Assembly: GCA_003868215.1 (NCBI GenBank)
Contig: QWDQ01000008.1
Span: forward strand, 372,001 to 436,000
Length of the DNA stretch: 64,000 nucleotides
Reading direction: 5' to 3'
Origin: Pseudophaeomoniella oleicola
Taxonomy: Eukaryota > Ascomycota > Eurotiomycetes > Phaeomoniellales > Phaeomoniellaceae
Below are positions 1 through 12,100 of the stretch, piece by piece (the first letter of the stretch is position 1; each line of letters opens with the position of its first letter). The notes under the pieces are model-generated. The model was not told the origin of the DNA. It searched no databases and saw only the letters and a list, made by a program, of their open reading frames with translations. The position numbers and the translations under genes were made by a program.

Positions 1-76
1 TTGTGCTCGGGTTCAATCTATACGAATACTATGCCCCTTTTCCAGTCAGTACCAGGTCGTCAAGTGCGTCATTTAC

Positions 77-1678
77 CTATCCCTCGCTTTCTTGTATGTC
101 TTCATATGTTCTGACCTTCAGCTCAACCCAAACAGGACAGTGATCACTCCGTCCTCTATCTCTCCTATTGTCACAGATATCCGCATCTTTCAGTTGTAAC
201 CTCGTCTCCCTGTCAGTCTTTTCGAGTTTATTCTTGGTATCAATACATAGGTTCTCAGATGTAATAATGAGATCGACGCGATCGCAACTGGTAGCCCAGG
301 GGCGGGTACGGGGGTAATAGCTGTATTTTTGGACGGAGGGACCGTGGTGGAAGCGGAATGTGTCAATGCCCTGGAAGGGTTGGGTCTGATCTTGGCTTTG
401 GTTGCTCTTGGTGACATTGCTGTCATCGTTGTGGTTGCCGTCGTGAGAAGAGGGTTGATGGTTCGATGTATTACTACCTATCCCCCCACTTCCGGTTTCA
501 TCTGCTGTTCGTCTATCGTTACCACGACTATAGCCGCCGCCGAGAAATCTACGGTTAAAGTCCGCTCGGTTGATGCAGTGCTGTACGGGCCACGTGCGGA
601 GATTTGGGTACCCGTCGATGCGCTGCGGAGCGATGTTCAGGTCGCCGGCGATCAAGACGGAAAATCCCTGGCCTTCGAGAGAATGAGATTCCTGGAGGAG
701 GTGGCGATGCACGGCGAGTTTGCGGTCGTGGCGCGTGCCCTCGGGACGACCACTAGTGGGGGAGTAGTAGGGGTTTGTTGTGCCGTTTACGGCGTAGATG
801 TTGACAATGGCGAGTTTCGGTGGGGTGGAGGGTCGGGTGCACCTCATTGTTGTTACTGCCGTGGTCGTCTTGGGATCATGGAAAGAGGAAGATTCAGTTG
901 AAGGATCGTTTGGATGATTCTTATCAAGCATAGGGCTTAGATCCTTGGTCTCGATGACCGAGACGCGGCCTTCTAAATCCCAGTCTACGTCCCGTACTTT
1001 CGAGACGTATCGTCCAGCAAAGTCTTCGCGGATGATGGTGGCGATGCCATAGACTCTACCCCCGAATCCCTTGGCATTGTACGGGTCACCCGGGAGATTG
1101 AAGTGGACTGTGTAGGCCGGTCCGTTGTCCGAAAGCAAGCCAGTAGAGGATGGTAAAGTAGATGCCGGCGTGGCGGCGGCAGAGTTTGTCCGCGGTAACG
1201 GATCGTTGATCGCCTTCTTCACGGCGTCCATCGTACGTGTATCCCCTGGCCTGATCTTGACCTCCTGCAGAAGGAGGACATGAGGCCAATGTTGCCGTCG
1301 AAGGAATGCTCGTAGTGAAGGCCTTCCTTCTTTATCAGGATCCTCTGCTTCACCATCATCAAACGCGAACTGGCCATCGCCGCCTCCGTCATCATCGTCG
1401 TCGTCGTAGGGAGAACGAATAACCCTCTTCCTCCGCGAGGATACTGCCGCCGCAAAAAAAGAATCAATCGACTGTTGAAAATACGCTTCCACGTACGGTG
1501 CAATACCGTTGATGTTCCATGTAAAGATCCGGATTGATCCTGGAGTCTGTAGGGAGCTTTTAGAGATCGGCTCTGATGTTGATGATGATGATGTTGATGG
1601 TATGTGTGGTTTTGCTGCCGTTACATGGGAATGTTTCTGGCGTTTCAGAGGGGGAGGAGAGACTGTGTGGCAGTTCAT
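77..1678 (-). CDS. Exonuclease III / DNase I-fold endonuclease (AP-endonuclease-like)
   Basis: A single-exon gene of 533 residues, starting at the ATG at 1678; the frame stays open slightly upstream but only to a TTG codon. It belongs to the endonuclease/exonuclease/phosphatase superfamily, whose members cleave phosphodiester bonds using a metal. The motifs appear in family order: TWNINGI (metal-binding Asn), LQEVKI (metal-binding Glu), NIYAVNGT, AGDLNIAP (catalytic Asp and Asn), DRVDLIIT, and the terminal SDHCPVW (catalytic Asp-His). Three low-complexity inserts interrupt the fold: a Ser/Thr-rich N-terminus, a poly-Asp/Gly stretch near residue 90, and a Ser/Asn/Asp-rich loop before the last motifs. 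A role in DNA repair like Apn1/Apn2-type AP endonucleases is possible. I see no PCNA box or GRF zinc finger of Apn2, so the substrate is open; it could equally be a general DNase or phosphodiesterase. Confidence 0.85.
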   Translation of the reverse strand: MNCHTVSPPPLKRQKHSHVTAAKPHIPSTSSSSTSEPISKSSLQTPGSIRIFTWNINGIAPYVEAYFQQSIDSFFAAAVSSRRKRVIRSPYDDDDDDGGGDGQFAFDDGEAEDPDKEGRPSLRAFLRRQHWPHVLLLQEVKIRPGDTRTMDAVKKAINDPLPRTNSAAATPASTLPSSTGLLSDNGPAYTVHFNLPGDPYNAKGFGGRVYGIATIIREDFAGRYVSKVRDVDWDLEGRVSVIETKDLSPMLDKNHPNDPSTESSSFHDPKTTTAVTTMRCTRPSTPPKLAIVNIYAVNGTTNPYYSPTSGRPEGTRHDRKLAVHRHLLQESHSLEGQGFSVLIAGDLNIAPQRIDGYPNLRTWPVQHCINRADFNRRFLGGGYSRGNDRRTADETGSGGIGSNTSNHQPSSHDGNHNDDSNVTKSNQSQDQTQPFQGIDTFRFHHGPSVQKYSYYPRTRPWATSCDRVDLIITSENLCIDTKNKLEKTDRETRLQLKDADICDNRRDRGRSDHCPVWVELKVRTYEDIQESEG

Positions 1679-2500
1679 TCTGTTTCCCAATCATTGGGGG
1701 GTATGCCCTTGACAAGTAGATGATGTTATCGTCGTTGATATCAATTATTTATCTGGCGTCTCGGTTTGATATCCTGGAACGTTCGTGGAAATCTGTGGGG
1801 ACGTCCCCTTCGTTATGCTTACCAGAAGTTTGTTATAGTAACGATGTTTAATTGGGAAGTTGAAAGCTTGGGTAAAAGAATTCTCCAGCACCTCACAGAG
1901 TTGGTCTCATGGACCAGGTACCTACGATGACAATGGAGCTTGGAGCTTCTCCTCTACTTTACGAGATTGTGGGTGCTTTTGGTGATCGAAGGACGGCGGA
2001 AGCAAGCAATGATGATATACTTGAGTTGAATTTGAATGATTAATTGAGCAACCAATATTCTGGACGAGGGACAAAGGCTGGGGACCATGGGGCTATGGCC
2101 TGAAACGGTGACTACTACAAAGTGGAAGGGACAGATTGCTCCAAAGACTGGGATCGTGGTGAAAGAGCAAAATTGAATGACTCCTGTCTTCCACGGCTAC
2201 GACCTCGCAGAGCATCATCATCTGTCGCCGGTGCCGGCACTCTGGTTGCTGCCTCCCCAAGTGGTTTATTTCTATTGCCTCCTTTATTTTGGCGAATGTT
2301 GATTCGAGACCTGTGGCAATGTCTTAGGTCTATATGCAGTCAAACTTGCACGCACGAGTGTTTTGACGACTTGACCATTTGTTTCTATCAAGTAATGAGC
2401 GACATAGTCTAAGTTGGAATTCCCCATGGGGTCGACCACACGGACCAACATCCACCATCAATCGTTACCTGGAACTTCTCAACAGTCCGCGTTCATATAC
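1679..2500. other. Intergenic, no gene seen
   Basis: This stretch is upstream of the nuclease gene and left of the permease relic. Short open frames exist but show no conserved motif. It probably holds the nuclease promoter. Confidence 0.5.
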
Positions 2501-2507
2501 GTCGCAC

Positions 2508-3101
2508 CAGAAGTAGATACTTCGGAGTCTACTTCGTTTGTCCTTTGACCATCTCGGGATGGATCCTGCGCAAGTATGGATTTAGAATCACGTTCATGAG
2601 TGGCCTCGCTGTGCTAGCTGTCGGATGCCTGCTCTTCTGGCCTAGCGGTGTCAAACGCTCCTTTGGCGGCTTCTGCGGGAGCATGTTTGTTGTTGGTGCT
2701 GCTCTTTCCATTCCTGACACTGGCCTCCAGGCCTGCTTCGCTACGATCTTCACCCTATCCCTTCGTGGTCTCGGTCGTCACACCAAGCGTGGTGGCTCCT
2801 TGTCTCTGCCATCAGCGGCGGCATGGTATTTCCGGCTATAATGGGAGCGGTGGTTACGAGGCATAACGCACATGTTGCGATGACGATTCCTATGATGGGT
2901 TATATTCTGGCCTGGGTATTCCCCATCTACATCAATTTCAGCAAGAAGGAACGCGATGTACTAGACGCCCATCGCGCCACAGACCTCAATGTCACCGGAG
3001 CGACCTCTGTTGGTATCTCCAAGGGTCTCGACTTGGGAGATGGTGATAGCCACCACAGGAAAGGTGGTGGATCTGAGAGCAGAATCGAGACTGTTGCGTA
3101 G
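2508..3101 (+). pseudogene. Relic of a FucP-type MFS sugar permease (internally deleted)
   Basis: Two pieces of one permease lie head to tail. The first (about 2508-2720) reads YFGVYFVCPLT, then GWILRKYGFRITFMSG and GVKRSFGGFCGSMFVVGA, which matches the second to fourth membrane segments of the fucose/glucose-galactose permease branch of the major facilitator superfamily. The second starts at about 2725 with FATIFTLSLRGLGRHTKRGG and, after a change of frame near 2795, continues with VSAISGGMVFPAIMGAVV and AMTIPMMGYILAWVFPIYIN, the last three segments. The central part of the protein, roughly 200 residues, is missing and no start region is recognisable. The loss is too large for an intron model, so I call it a dead gene. 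The surviving peptides are still highly recognisable, which suggests fairly recent decay. Confidence 0.8.
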
Positions 3102-3717
3102 GGCTCCGGCGTGCTGTGATGTCTTCGAGTTTGCAAGGATTTGGTACCGTCATTTCATAGTTGCATATTCTAGGTAATGGCAATTGTTGTACATGAAGCA
3201 AACCCTCGAATCGTAATCGTGAACACACATTCAAGGGACAGTAAAATAGGTACGTATGTATCTCCGTATACCCATAGCTAATGAGCTTCGCTAACACGCT
3301 CGACTTTCTGCATTTGCATGCTCATTGTATCAGATTGAGGCTACTAGGAGACGAAAATCGTGTATCTCGCGTCCCATTGTTGCTGTATCCAAGAAACCTA
3401 CATTCTTTGTTTGACGTTGAATCAAGGGTTCACGTCACTTGCTTCTAGGTACATTTCTTACCTTGTGACCTCCGTCTCACAACCTCTTCATCATCTCAAA
3501 TTCTACAATCGAATCGAGAGCCTTCATCCATCTTCGAAGGCCTGCTGGGCTCGTTCTATATATGCTCACAAGTTGCAGATCATGTAGCTCATGGATCTCT
3601 TACTCACTGGGGGAAACGTATCGATTGAGTTCCAATCTGACCTTTGATTACTAGACTGCCCAAAGTATTCTCCGTGCATTACGCTTCGCATAGTTGCCTG
3701 GCTACCTGCTCAACATC
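3102..3717. other. Intergenic, promoter side of the SGNH hydrolase
   Basis: No coding or RNA feature can be supported here. It separates the permease relic from the secreted hydrolase gene and should contain that gene's promoter and 5' leader. Confidence 0.5.
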
Positions 3718-5105
3718 ATGCGGCGGAGCCATTTCATTGTCTTGGTCATCGCCGTTTTCACCGTCATCGTAGCCAGCAACGGGGTAGTAGGTCCTGGCTC
3801 CATAAATGGCCCTCGAGACCAGCGTCAACATCCGCTTCAAGGATCTGCCATCGTCTCTTCGGAGAAGCGCCCCCTAACTTTCGTCGCCCTCGGTGATTCA
3901 TTCGCTGCTGGACCGGGAGCTGGGAATCGTGTATCGTGGTGGGACCTGTTCAACACATGTCGAAGATCAGACCATTCCTATCCCGCCGTCGTGAGCAGTG
4001 ATCCCACCTTCGGAGTCAGGGACCATAATACTTTCGATTTTCGAGCATGTACTGGAGCTCGCGTTCAAGATGTACTGAAGAGCGATGACGGAGGTAGTCT
4101 AGGCTCGCAGCTAGAAGTCGCGAGCCAGAAAGCAGACATTACGACCCTTTCCATCAGCGGTAACGATGTGGGCTTCTTTGACGTCCTGAATCAATGCATC
4201 TACCACTTCGGTGGGGGAGGCTCTCCGGACGACTGTATCGAGGCACTTAATACCACATCCTCGATCGTCACAGATCCAGCTTTTGATCAGTCTCTTGATC
4301 TCGTCATACAGGGTGCATTGGAGAATGCTGTTGGAGCTCCAGCACCGCAGCTCATTGTAACTGGGTATGCCCAATTCTTCAACTCGGAAACCATTCAGTG
4401 CAACAATGCAACATTCTGTATCTGGGAGAACCCGACCAAGAACCACACCTGTCCGCTTTTAACCCAACCACTTCGTCGTACCATCAACACTCTTGTTCAA
4501 GCCATGAACGCCAAACTTCTCTCTGCGACCAAACGGGCCCAGTCCTCTACCACGATGATCAATCCGAATGCGACCATACGTTTCATCGACTATGATGCAT
4601 CTTTCACCGGCCATCGCTTCTGCGAATCCGATAATGTCGAACCGGCCTTTGCCAACTCTGACGTTTGGTTCTATCAAACATGGGGGAACGCAGGTGAAGG
4701 CAGCCCACCTGACGATACTCCCATCCCCGAACCCTCGTACGATGATGTGGATCCAGAGACCTGTCTGGTCGAGGCAGAGCAATCCGGTGATTGGGGCAAA
4801 CTGGCAATCTGTCACATGGCCCGCGCAAAAGAACGAGACCCGGATCTACAGCCAGAAATAAAATCCGCGCAACTTGACGAGAGTGACTGGAGCAGTTGGA
4901 TCACGCCGAATCAACTAGCTAGGATTTTCCATCCGAAGATTGGCGGTGTAAGTTTCTGTCTATCTATGCTTTCTCTTACTTGCTTGCTTCGCATCTGTTC
5001 CCAGCATGTGGTTGCGGCCGGCTAACGTTGCTGTGAATCGATAATTAGCACCATATAATCGCACAGCATATACTCGAATATCTCAACGGCACAGATACTG
5101 GCTGA
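3718..5105 (+). CDS. Secreted SGNH-fold hydrolase (GDSL esterase/lipase-like)
   Basis: Two exons, 3718-4947 and 5049-5105, joined in phase 0 by a GTAAGT...TTAG intron, give 428 residues. The ATG at 3718 is followed by a typical signal peptide (Arg-Arg then a hydrophobic run to about residue 21), so the enzyme should enter the secretory pathway. Block I is LGDSFAAGPGAG with the nucleophile near Ser61. Block III is SGNDVGF near residue 145, whose Asn helps form the oxyanion hole. The end carries IFHPKIGG followed by HHIIAQHIL, which holds the catalytic His; the second exon is needed to complete this block. Paired cysteines and N-glycosylation sequons fit extracellular life. SGNH hydrolases of this branch act on lipids, acetylated glycans or esters; the substrate cannot be read from sequence. 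Confidence 0.88.
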
Positions 5106-5224
5106 AAATTGGCTACACGTGCATCTGAGCACCTAGATCCTTTTCAACCAGCTACCCACACGCTGTCCCCTGCGTTGCCAATTTGTGTGTTGGATGTAAA
5201 GGGGATTGATTGGGGAGTAAAGCG

Positions 5225-5247
5225 GGAGAGAGAGAGGGAGAGAGAGT
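5225..5247. repeat. GA microsatellite
   Basis: An imperfect (GA)n run, interrupted by one GG, in the shared 3' region. Confidence 0.8.
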
Positions 5248-5423
5248 GTGTTTTTATATGTAAGAACATTGATTGAATTCCAGGTTCATTTTATTCCATC
5301 CACCATCCACCATTGACCATTTATTTGGACCAGCCCCTTCTTACTTTCTTGGGTTATACATAAAAAAAGAATAATTTAATAACCCCTGATCATAAGTGTC
5401 TTTTGTATGTCTCCTCTCTCGCA

Positions 5424-5445
5424 ACACACACACACACACACACAC
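5424..5445. repeat. CA microsatellite, about 11 units
   Basis: A perfect (AC)n run in the shared 3' region between the SGNH hydrolase and VTS1. Confidence 0.9.
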
Positions 5446-5677
5446 GCTGGGGTGAGGCGAGAGCGGGAGCGAGATTCCACAGGGAACAAAGCAAAGCAAC
5501 CAAAAAAAAAGTTTTGGAATGCTGCATTGGGATGGTTTGGGTCAGAAGCTGGAATTTAAACCTATAGATGTGGTGGTAGAATGGACTGAGAGAGAGAGAT
5601 AATATGTGTGTTCGTGTTCACGTGAACGCGTCCAAAGGGCAATTGAACATAATAATATGATATGAGCGTTTCTGTGC

Positions 5678-7615
5678 TCATGACTTCTCGTTGGCGCGGA
5701 CTTCTCTGACCTGTTCAAAGACCTACATGTACATGTTAGTTATTGGATACGACATGTAGAAGTTTCCGCTTACCTTTAGAAGCTTATTCCTAGCACCGAG
5801 GGCGTTGACACCGCGGTCTTCCAGGCCCTTTTCATCTAGCTCAATGAGATCTGTCCACTTCAAATCCTTGAGGTTATCTGTGTACTTGTGAAGACGCAGC
5901 GACCGAAGCCAAGCCGGAATATCCTGCAACAAGCTTGGATCGGTCGGGTCTTCTGGAGGTTTGGAGCTACCTCTACGCCCACGAGGTGATCGACCACGAT
6001 TCATCTCGGAGTGATCAGATAGGTAGCCTTCGTGGCCCGTAGCAAACTGACCAAGCATTCCGCCCAACCCTGTTTGAAGAAGTGGAGAGGTACCATCATA
6101 TGCTGAGAGGAAGCCATTCGGGGAAGTGAACGAGCTCATCTGAGGTATACCGGAGGGACCTTGAATAGCGATACCAGGTGAATTTGGGCGAGAACGCCTA
6201 CCAGCCATTGCTGCGGCAGACTGCTGTTGCTGGAGCGCTGCAAGTTGCTGAGCGTTCAAAATCTGACCTGCATCATTGACGACAACCATGCTTGTACCTG
6301 GGATACCGGTGCTCGGCATCCCGTTAGGCATTGGAGATTGCAAACCGTGTTGAGGAGGATCAGTTGAACGGGCTCGGCGATACTTCCGAACGTCGTCGAG
6401 AGCAATACGATTATTGACAGTAGACAAGGCTGCCAATTTCATAGCAGTTGCGTTTGCAATCATGTCAGCTTGGGAAGCTGTTGCTTGAGTGTTGAAATTT
6501 GGAACCATTGGTGTGTTAGTCATAGAAGCCCAGCTGCCAGGGTTATAAGGGGACAGAATAGGTAAATCCGATGGCTCAGGTGCATTCAAAGTCGTACTCT
6601 GTATATTCCCAGAGGCTGAACCAAGGGGTCTGGGCGACTTCAACCCACCCATTCCTTGGGTCTGGCTGAACTGACCCATGGGTTGTTGCTGTTGCCCGGA
6701 CGAAGACTTCGGTCGTGAAATAGGTGGTTGCTGCTCAGGGCGAGACCAAGGATTCGAACCACTTGTCAGATTTTCTTTAGACCCGTCGCCCGGTGCAGAA
6801 ATCGTTGGCGTCACCAGGGAGCTACGATCACCGAAGGCGGCACTGTTGCGGTTGGATGGAGGGGCATTGCCAGTTTGCTGGGCATACTCTGCCTTCTTCT
6901 GCGCAATCGCAGCCGCAGCGTCTGGAAACATGGCATTGATAGTAATTGGATCTAAGCCAGAGTTTCGCTTTGCACCAGGCGATGGCGGAGGGCGGCCGAT
7001 CGAATTTCGGGAGTTCTCGTTCAATTTTGTCATAGCATCGCTCAGACGGTTCGACATTGCATCTATGTCGAGGTTTGTCAGCAGTGGCCACGAGAACATT
7101 TCGAACTCGGTCATACCTTTTTCGAAGTTGGCAGGCGACAATACTCCCGAGATTGGGTGACTCTTGGCCATTTGGTTCAAAACCTGCGCAAAAAACCGTT
7201 GCTGCATCTGAGTGGTCTGTTGGATCAGTGCATATGTGGCAGCTGTCCTTTCCGCCTCGCTGAGGACTCGAAACCATTGCTCAATCGCGCTGAGCTCATC
7301 CTTGAAATCCTGATCCAAGGTAGCCGCTGCCATTTCTTCCAACATAGTCTCATAGTTTTCGATGTCTTGGATCCATTGTTCACCTAGCCTGTTCATGTCA
7401 TCGTTTGTGTTCTGACCTTGGGACTGCTGATTATAGAGCACCTCGGAAGAGGGCCTGATATTGCGGTTCGACAGCGGCGATGTTGGAAAAGCGGACATGT
7501 CTGCAGAAGAACGAAGTTGATGACTACCACCGAGGGTTCGGGACGAGGGTGGTCGAAGCGAAGACTTGGAAGCCTCGGGAGTGCTGTTGCGGTTTCCGAT
7601 AATGTTGCTTGCCAT
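5678..7615 (-). CDS. vts1: Vts1/Smaug-type SAM-domain RNA-binding protein
   Basis: Exon 1 (7615-5774) and a short exon 2 (5722-5678) flank a GTAAGC...TAG intron in phase 0, giving 628 residues. Without the splice the frame runs into intron sequence; with it the protein ends [14 protein letters not shown]. The SAM domain lies near residues 555-625 ([20 protein letters not shown], then [25 protein letters not shown]). In Vts1/Smaug this domain binds hairpin RNA with a CNGG-type loop and recruits Ccr4-Not for mRNA decay. The N-terminal third carries the fungal Vts1 region ([17 protein letters not shown], then [19 protein letters not shown]). Between them is a long disordered Ser/Pro/Gln/Asn-rich segment with small Gln runs, a feature linked in yeast Vts1 to prion-like assembly. 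Cytoplasmic role is inferred from family. The neighbour TFIIIC gene diverges 1.5 kb away. Confidence 0.93.
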
Positions 7616-9137
7616 GATGCCGGAAGCGTTGCCCCGAGATCGAGATCGTCGTGACAGGCGTTTAAGACAGAAGCTACGACGTGGTGTCCTTGACGTTGGT
7701 CAGAGCTCCTCCAGTGGCCTGCTGACTTTGTGGGAGCTTTGCTGACAGGACTGGTGCTTGAAGGTTAAAGGAGGAATGAATTCAGACGCATCACAGCTGT
7801 CGTCTTTTCCAACAAATAGATCACAATTAGGTAGCTGGATGTGAAAAGCCAGCCAGTGGCTCTTTGCAATGAAGAAATGGAAAGAAAAAGGGACACAGTA
7901 GTGAATGATTTCGACACAAAATTGTGATTGAGAGGGGACTGGTCCAAGCAGCCAAGCGAAACCACCACGCGGATCCAGGGTTTCGTTTCAAACGGGGCCT
8001 CGGGGAGAGGATGCGCGCAATGATTGGCAATCGCCGTTGGGCGAGACTTTCTGGGACGGACGAACTACATTACAGTCTTGCTCTTTGAATACAATTAATT
8101 GCGTCCAGGTCACTTCACGAGACTATAGTAGGGAATCAGAAGACATTTCATGCTATTATTCTGTAACAGAAGTCACTTGTTGACAGCTACCGTGACCGAT
8201 TCCCTGTCAGGGTCCCTCTTGGAAAAGGGGAAGCTCTTTAACTAGGAACGAGGCGGACCACTGTGAAGCAACTACTGTACGTTCTATGGAGGGGATCTTT
8301 TTTTTCTTTCAGTCTTCTTTTCTTATACAACGGCACTCATTTAGAAGACTTACGGCTGGTATATGTGCCTTTTTGTACAGTAACCAAGCAAGCAGGCAGG
8401 ACAGCAGTGTGGGTGTAGAGAATACATGTAATTAATATGACTTGCTGATTGAACACGGTAGATGGAAGGAGACCACAATCAGATGAAATGGATTACTTGC
8501 CGTGCGGGTATGGTAAGCGCTGTGAGCCCCTAAAAATGCAACCTGCGCCAGACCTGGTAGGTAAAGTAATTATTCTTGAGTCGTCGGATTATCAAGGTAT
8601 GGATAGGACACCGCCCGTGTACCTAGGTTAGGTACCTACTACGTAGGTAAGTACCAGCCTTTACTGTAGGTAAAGTTGGTCAGAGATATTTAGAAAGATA
8701 CCAAGGTACCTTAGGCATGTGTGCTAAGTAAAGGACCAGCACTGTGATGGACGGCTCTGGCACTCCACTTCATGTTGCCGAGTGCCTAACTTAGTTACCT
8801 TGGCCAACCTAAGTCGGCCACTTCCCGTTGTCTGATGGCTGAAGTGCATTACCATCGCTTAGTCATCATATTCTCAAGCCTTGGGAGCAGGTTTTTGACA
8901 TTGTCATTCCATCCTCTGGACTTGACGGGGGAGTCTTCTACAGCCTATGGACATCAGCTGTACGCCCCAGCAATAATGTTCCAGACCATACTCATGTGCA
9001 AGAAGGTTGGGAGGTGACAACGCATCAGAGTGCTTTCCTGAAGGCGCCTGTTCAATGTCCGAACAGCGTAAATGTATAGCATCACATGACAACAATCGAC
9101 GAAATCATTTTTCTTGATGTAGACCCAAAGACACAAG
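7616..9137. promoter_or_regulatory. Divergent intergenic region between VTS1 and the TFIIIC subunit gene
   Basis: The two genes point away from each other over about 1.5 kb, so both promoters are here. The part at about 8600-8710 is full of palindromic TACCTAGG/GGTACC/TACTACGTAG words (for example TACTACGTAG at 8637-8646). These resemble motifs found elsewhere in the window's intergenic DNA. No coding gene can be supported. Confidence 0.5.
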
Positions 9138-12100
9138 ATGAACAACGGAGATTATTCATACGGAAGGGAGGAATACAGTTCAATCTGGCCATGGCTCAAC
9201 CAACAGCAGCATATCCCACACCCAGATGAATTCCTTTCCATCCCAAGAGGGCCGATTGTTCACGAAGGCTTCGTCCCTGATGAAAACGTGCAAGACGGAG
9301 GGTGGCGGGATGAATTTTTGGCACCAGACCTTGCCTACTCGCCAGATCGTCAAGATGTTTCCGATGAGGAAATGCTTGATGATGACGACGAACAGATGAG
9401 ACCCGTAGATGACGTTGATTCCGACCCAGATTTCGAGGAACGAGACGAAGTCGAGCAGTAAGTGCAAAGTTTGCTGCAGCCTGCCGCAAGTAGTAACATT
9501 TGCAGAGATGACGAAATAATTTCCGATGAGGCTTTCGAAGATGATGACGACGGACCGTTTGCAAGATCTCGTGGGCGACGTGGCAAGAATAAAGGGCCTC
9601 GAATCTTTACCACCTCCAGAGGTCGTTATGGGAGGAATATGGGTCGTGGAGGTAGGGGTATCAAACGAGGTCCAAGACAGCCAGCCGAGCCTAGTCAAGA
9701 GTTCATGATCATCCAGAATCGTGCTACCGATGCCTTTATCGATGAGCGGGACTACGAGAAAGCCCTGAATCTTATTAATCAAGCCATATCGATCAATCCT
9801 GAGGTCTATTCGGCTCACAGCCTTCTTTCCGAGATATACTTTGCCCGCGGCGATGAAGAAAAGGCCATTGCCGCTTTGTTGGCAGGCGCACATGCCTTAC
9901 CGAAAGAGCCGAGTGTTTGGCACCAAATCGCAGAGGTATGCCTTCAGCGAGTGAGTGATAAGAATCGCACACGTGCTCTGCAAAGTGCTAGCTACTGCTA
10001 TGCTCGGCTGTTACAAATTGATCAGAGAGATCACGACTCCCGGTTCCAACGCGCCGCGATAAGCCGACAGCTGGGCAACCGAGGCAAGGCTTTGAAGGAT
10101 CTGGAAAGACTTCTAGTTGAGCTACCAAATAATCCAAGTGTCCTGCGTCAGATGGCAGAGGTGTACACAGACATGAAGCTGCCACAGCGCGCAAGAGAGT
10201 TATATGAACGGTGTATTGCTTATCACCAGTCAGTAGATGATCGAGATTCATTTACGTTCTCTGACATCAACGTGTACGTTGAGCTTTTCGCCTTCACGAA
10301 AGAGTATGCTAGAGGTGTGGCAGTGCTAAAGTCTCTCTCAAGGTGGCTTCTTGGGCGGAAATCAGAGGTGTATTGGGATGCTATTCAAATGGACGACCGA
10401 GAGTGGGATGCAGAAGATGAGCCGAGACGCACAGAAGTTCATTCATTTGAATCCGGTGCATATCCACCCGAGACCTATGGATACGGATTGCCACTGGAAC
10501 TTCGTGTTAAGTTGGGCATATTCAGATTCAGAATGGGCGAGGAGCATCATCCAGAGGCGGCAAAGCACTTCACCTGGTTGGAAGCTGAAGACGGCGAAGA
10601 AACCTCGAAAGCTGAAGACTACGCGGATTTGTATCGCGATGCGGCCGATACGTTGTCGAAAGCTGGGCTTCTCAAAGATGCATTGAAGTTCTATGAGCCT
10701 CTTTGCAGATTGAATGTTTACACAGATACAGCATTTCATCTCGCGGCAGCAAATTGCTTTCTTGAATGTAGTAAGCTGGACGACGCCATTATATTCTTCG
10801 AAAAAGTCAAAGATCAGGATGCCTCGAATGTTGAGGCAAGATACAAACTATCCAGGGTCTATAATCAAAAGGGTCTCATTACGAAGTCGAAGGAAATTGC
10901 CCAAGAAGCAATTACCATCGGCAGAGAAAATTTGATACGTCCACAGAGACGAAGATACGAGAGACGCGAACAGCGCGAGCAACGCGAGAGAGCAGAGCGG
11001 GAATTCCAAAACGTCCACAAGTTGAAGGTGTCCAAGCTCAAAAGCGTCCCAAATACCACAAATCCGGATTTACCTGTCTGGCGGGATGGCACTTCAAAAC
11101 AGCCTCTGTCGTTCGAGAATCCCGAGAAGGCTCCGTCGGCCACCGAAAGACGTCGTCAAAAGATGCAAGCAGAACGAGAAACCGCGGAAGACGCTCAAAC
11201 GGCATACATTAAATCAAGATACCAAGAGCTATTGGAAGTCCAGGATGCGGCACGAGCGGGAGACAGCAATGCCTTAGAAACTTGGCTGGACACTGCAGAT
11301 GGTATGATAACGGATTTTCGGTCAAATAGGGCGCTCTTCCCATCTGAGAGACACATGTTATTCGAAGGGTTTGAACCGGAGGCTAGAAAGCGGGCAGTTC
11401 GCAAGTTACATCAGAAGGCCGCAGATAGCCAGACTCAGGCATCCCTGCCAGATGATGGTCCAGTTGCCCAGTCAGTTGAACGATCTTCACCATTTACAGA
11501 TATTCCAACTTCGTATGGTGGTGTCCCTTTCTCTACTTGGCTTGATATATTCCTTGAATACAGCCTTTTGCTTGCTCGCATGGGGCAAGAACACAAAGCC
11601 CAAAGCTATGCAACTCTCCAAGCAGCGATGGATTGCACTGTTTGGTACCACTCCCGGCAGTCTATGTTGCTTATCCACACGGTTTGGTTCACAGCTGCCC
11701 TCGCACTCAATGATGCCGATGCCATGTATAATATCGCGCTTCGTTGGTTCATGAGAGAATTTCAGTTTGTAAGCAATATTTATGGCCTGTTCAGCGCACT
11801 CAACATCCTGCGAGAATACCCACCGGCAGACAAGGCCACCCAAATGCGAAGCGCAGACTTTCGAGCAGGACCTACCCAGAAATTTATATTCCGACAGGTC
11901 AAGGCTAATGACTTCTATCTTCCTTCCGACTACAACGTTGGTGAGAAAGCGGCTGACGATGCAGGACCCGTTCCAAGCTTCATGCGCGAAGAAGGAAGGG
12001 TGACAGATGACGTAAAAGCATCATTGTCATACAAGGATCCAGCCACCGGAGAGGTATTGGCGCCGCAAGAAATGGAAATTGCATTGCTTGTGCTTTATGG

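Larger units (their letters stand above)
5106..5677. other. Convergent 3' region with microsatellites
   Basis: The SGNH hydrolase and VTS1 end towards each other here. The stretch holds both 3' untranslated regions, simple repeats (GA-rich at 5225-5247, CA at 5424-5445) and T/A-rich tracts. No gene is seen. Confidence 0.6.

Noticed and set aside
329-901. 190-codon plus-strand frame antisense to the nuclease gene
   Set aside because: A shadow of the nuclease coding sequence, which has the conserved motifs.
6740-6775. tRNA T-loop-like GGTTCGAATCC on the minus strand
   Set aside because: It sits inside the Vts1 coding frame and lacks the other tRNA arms.
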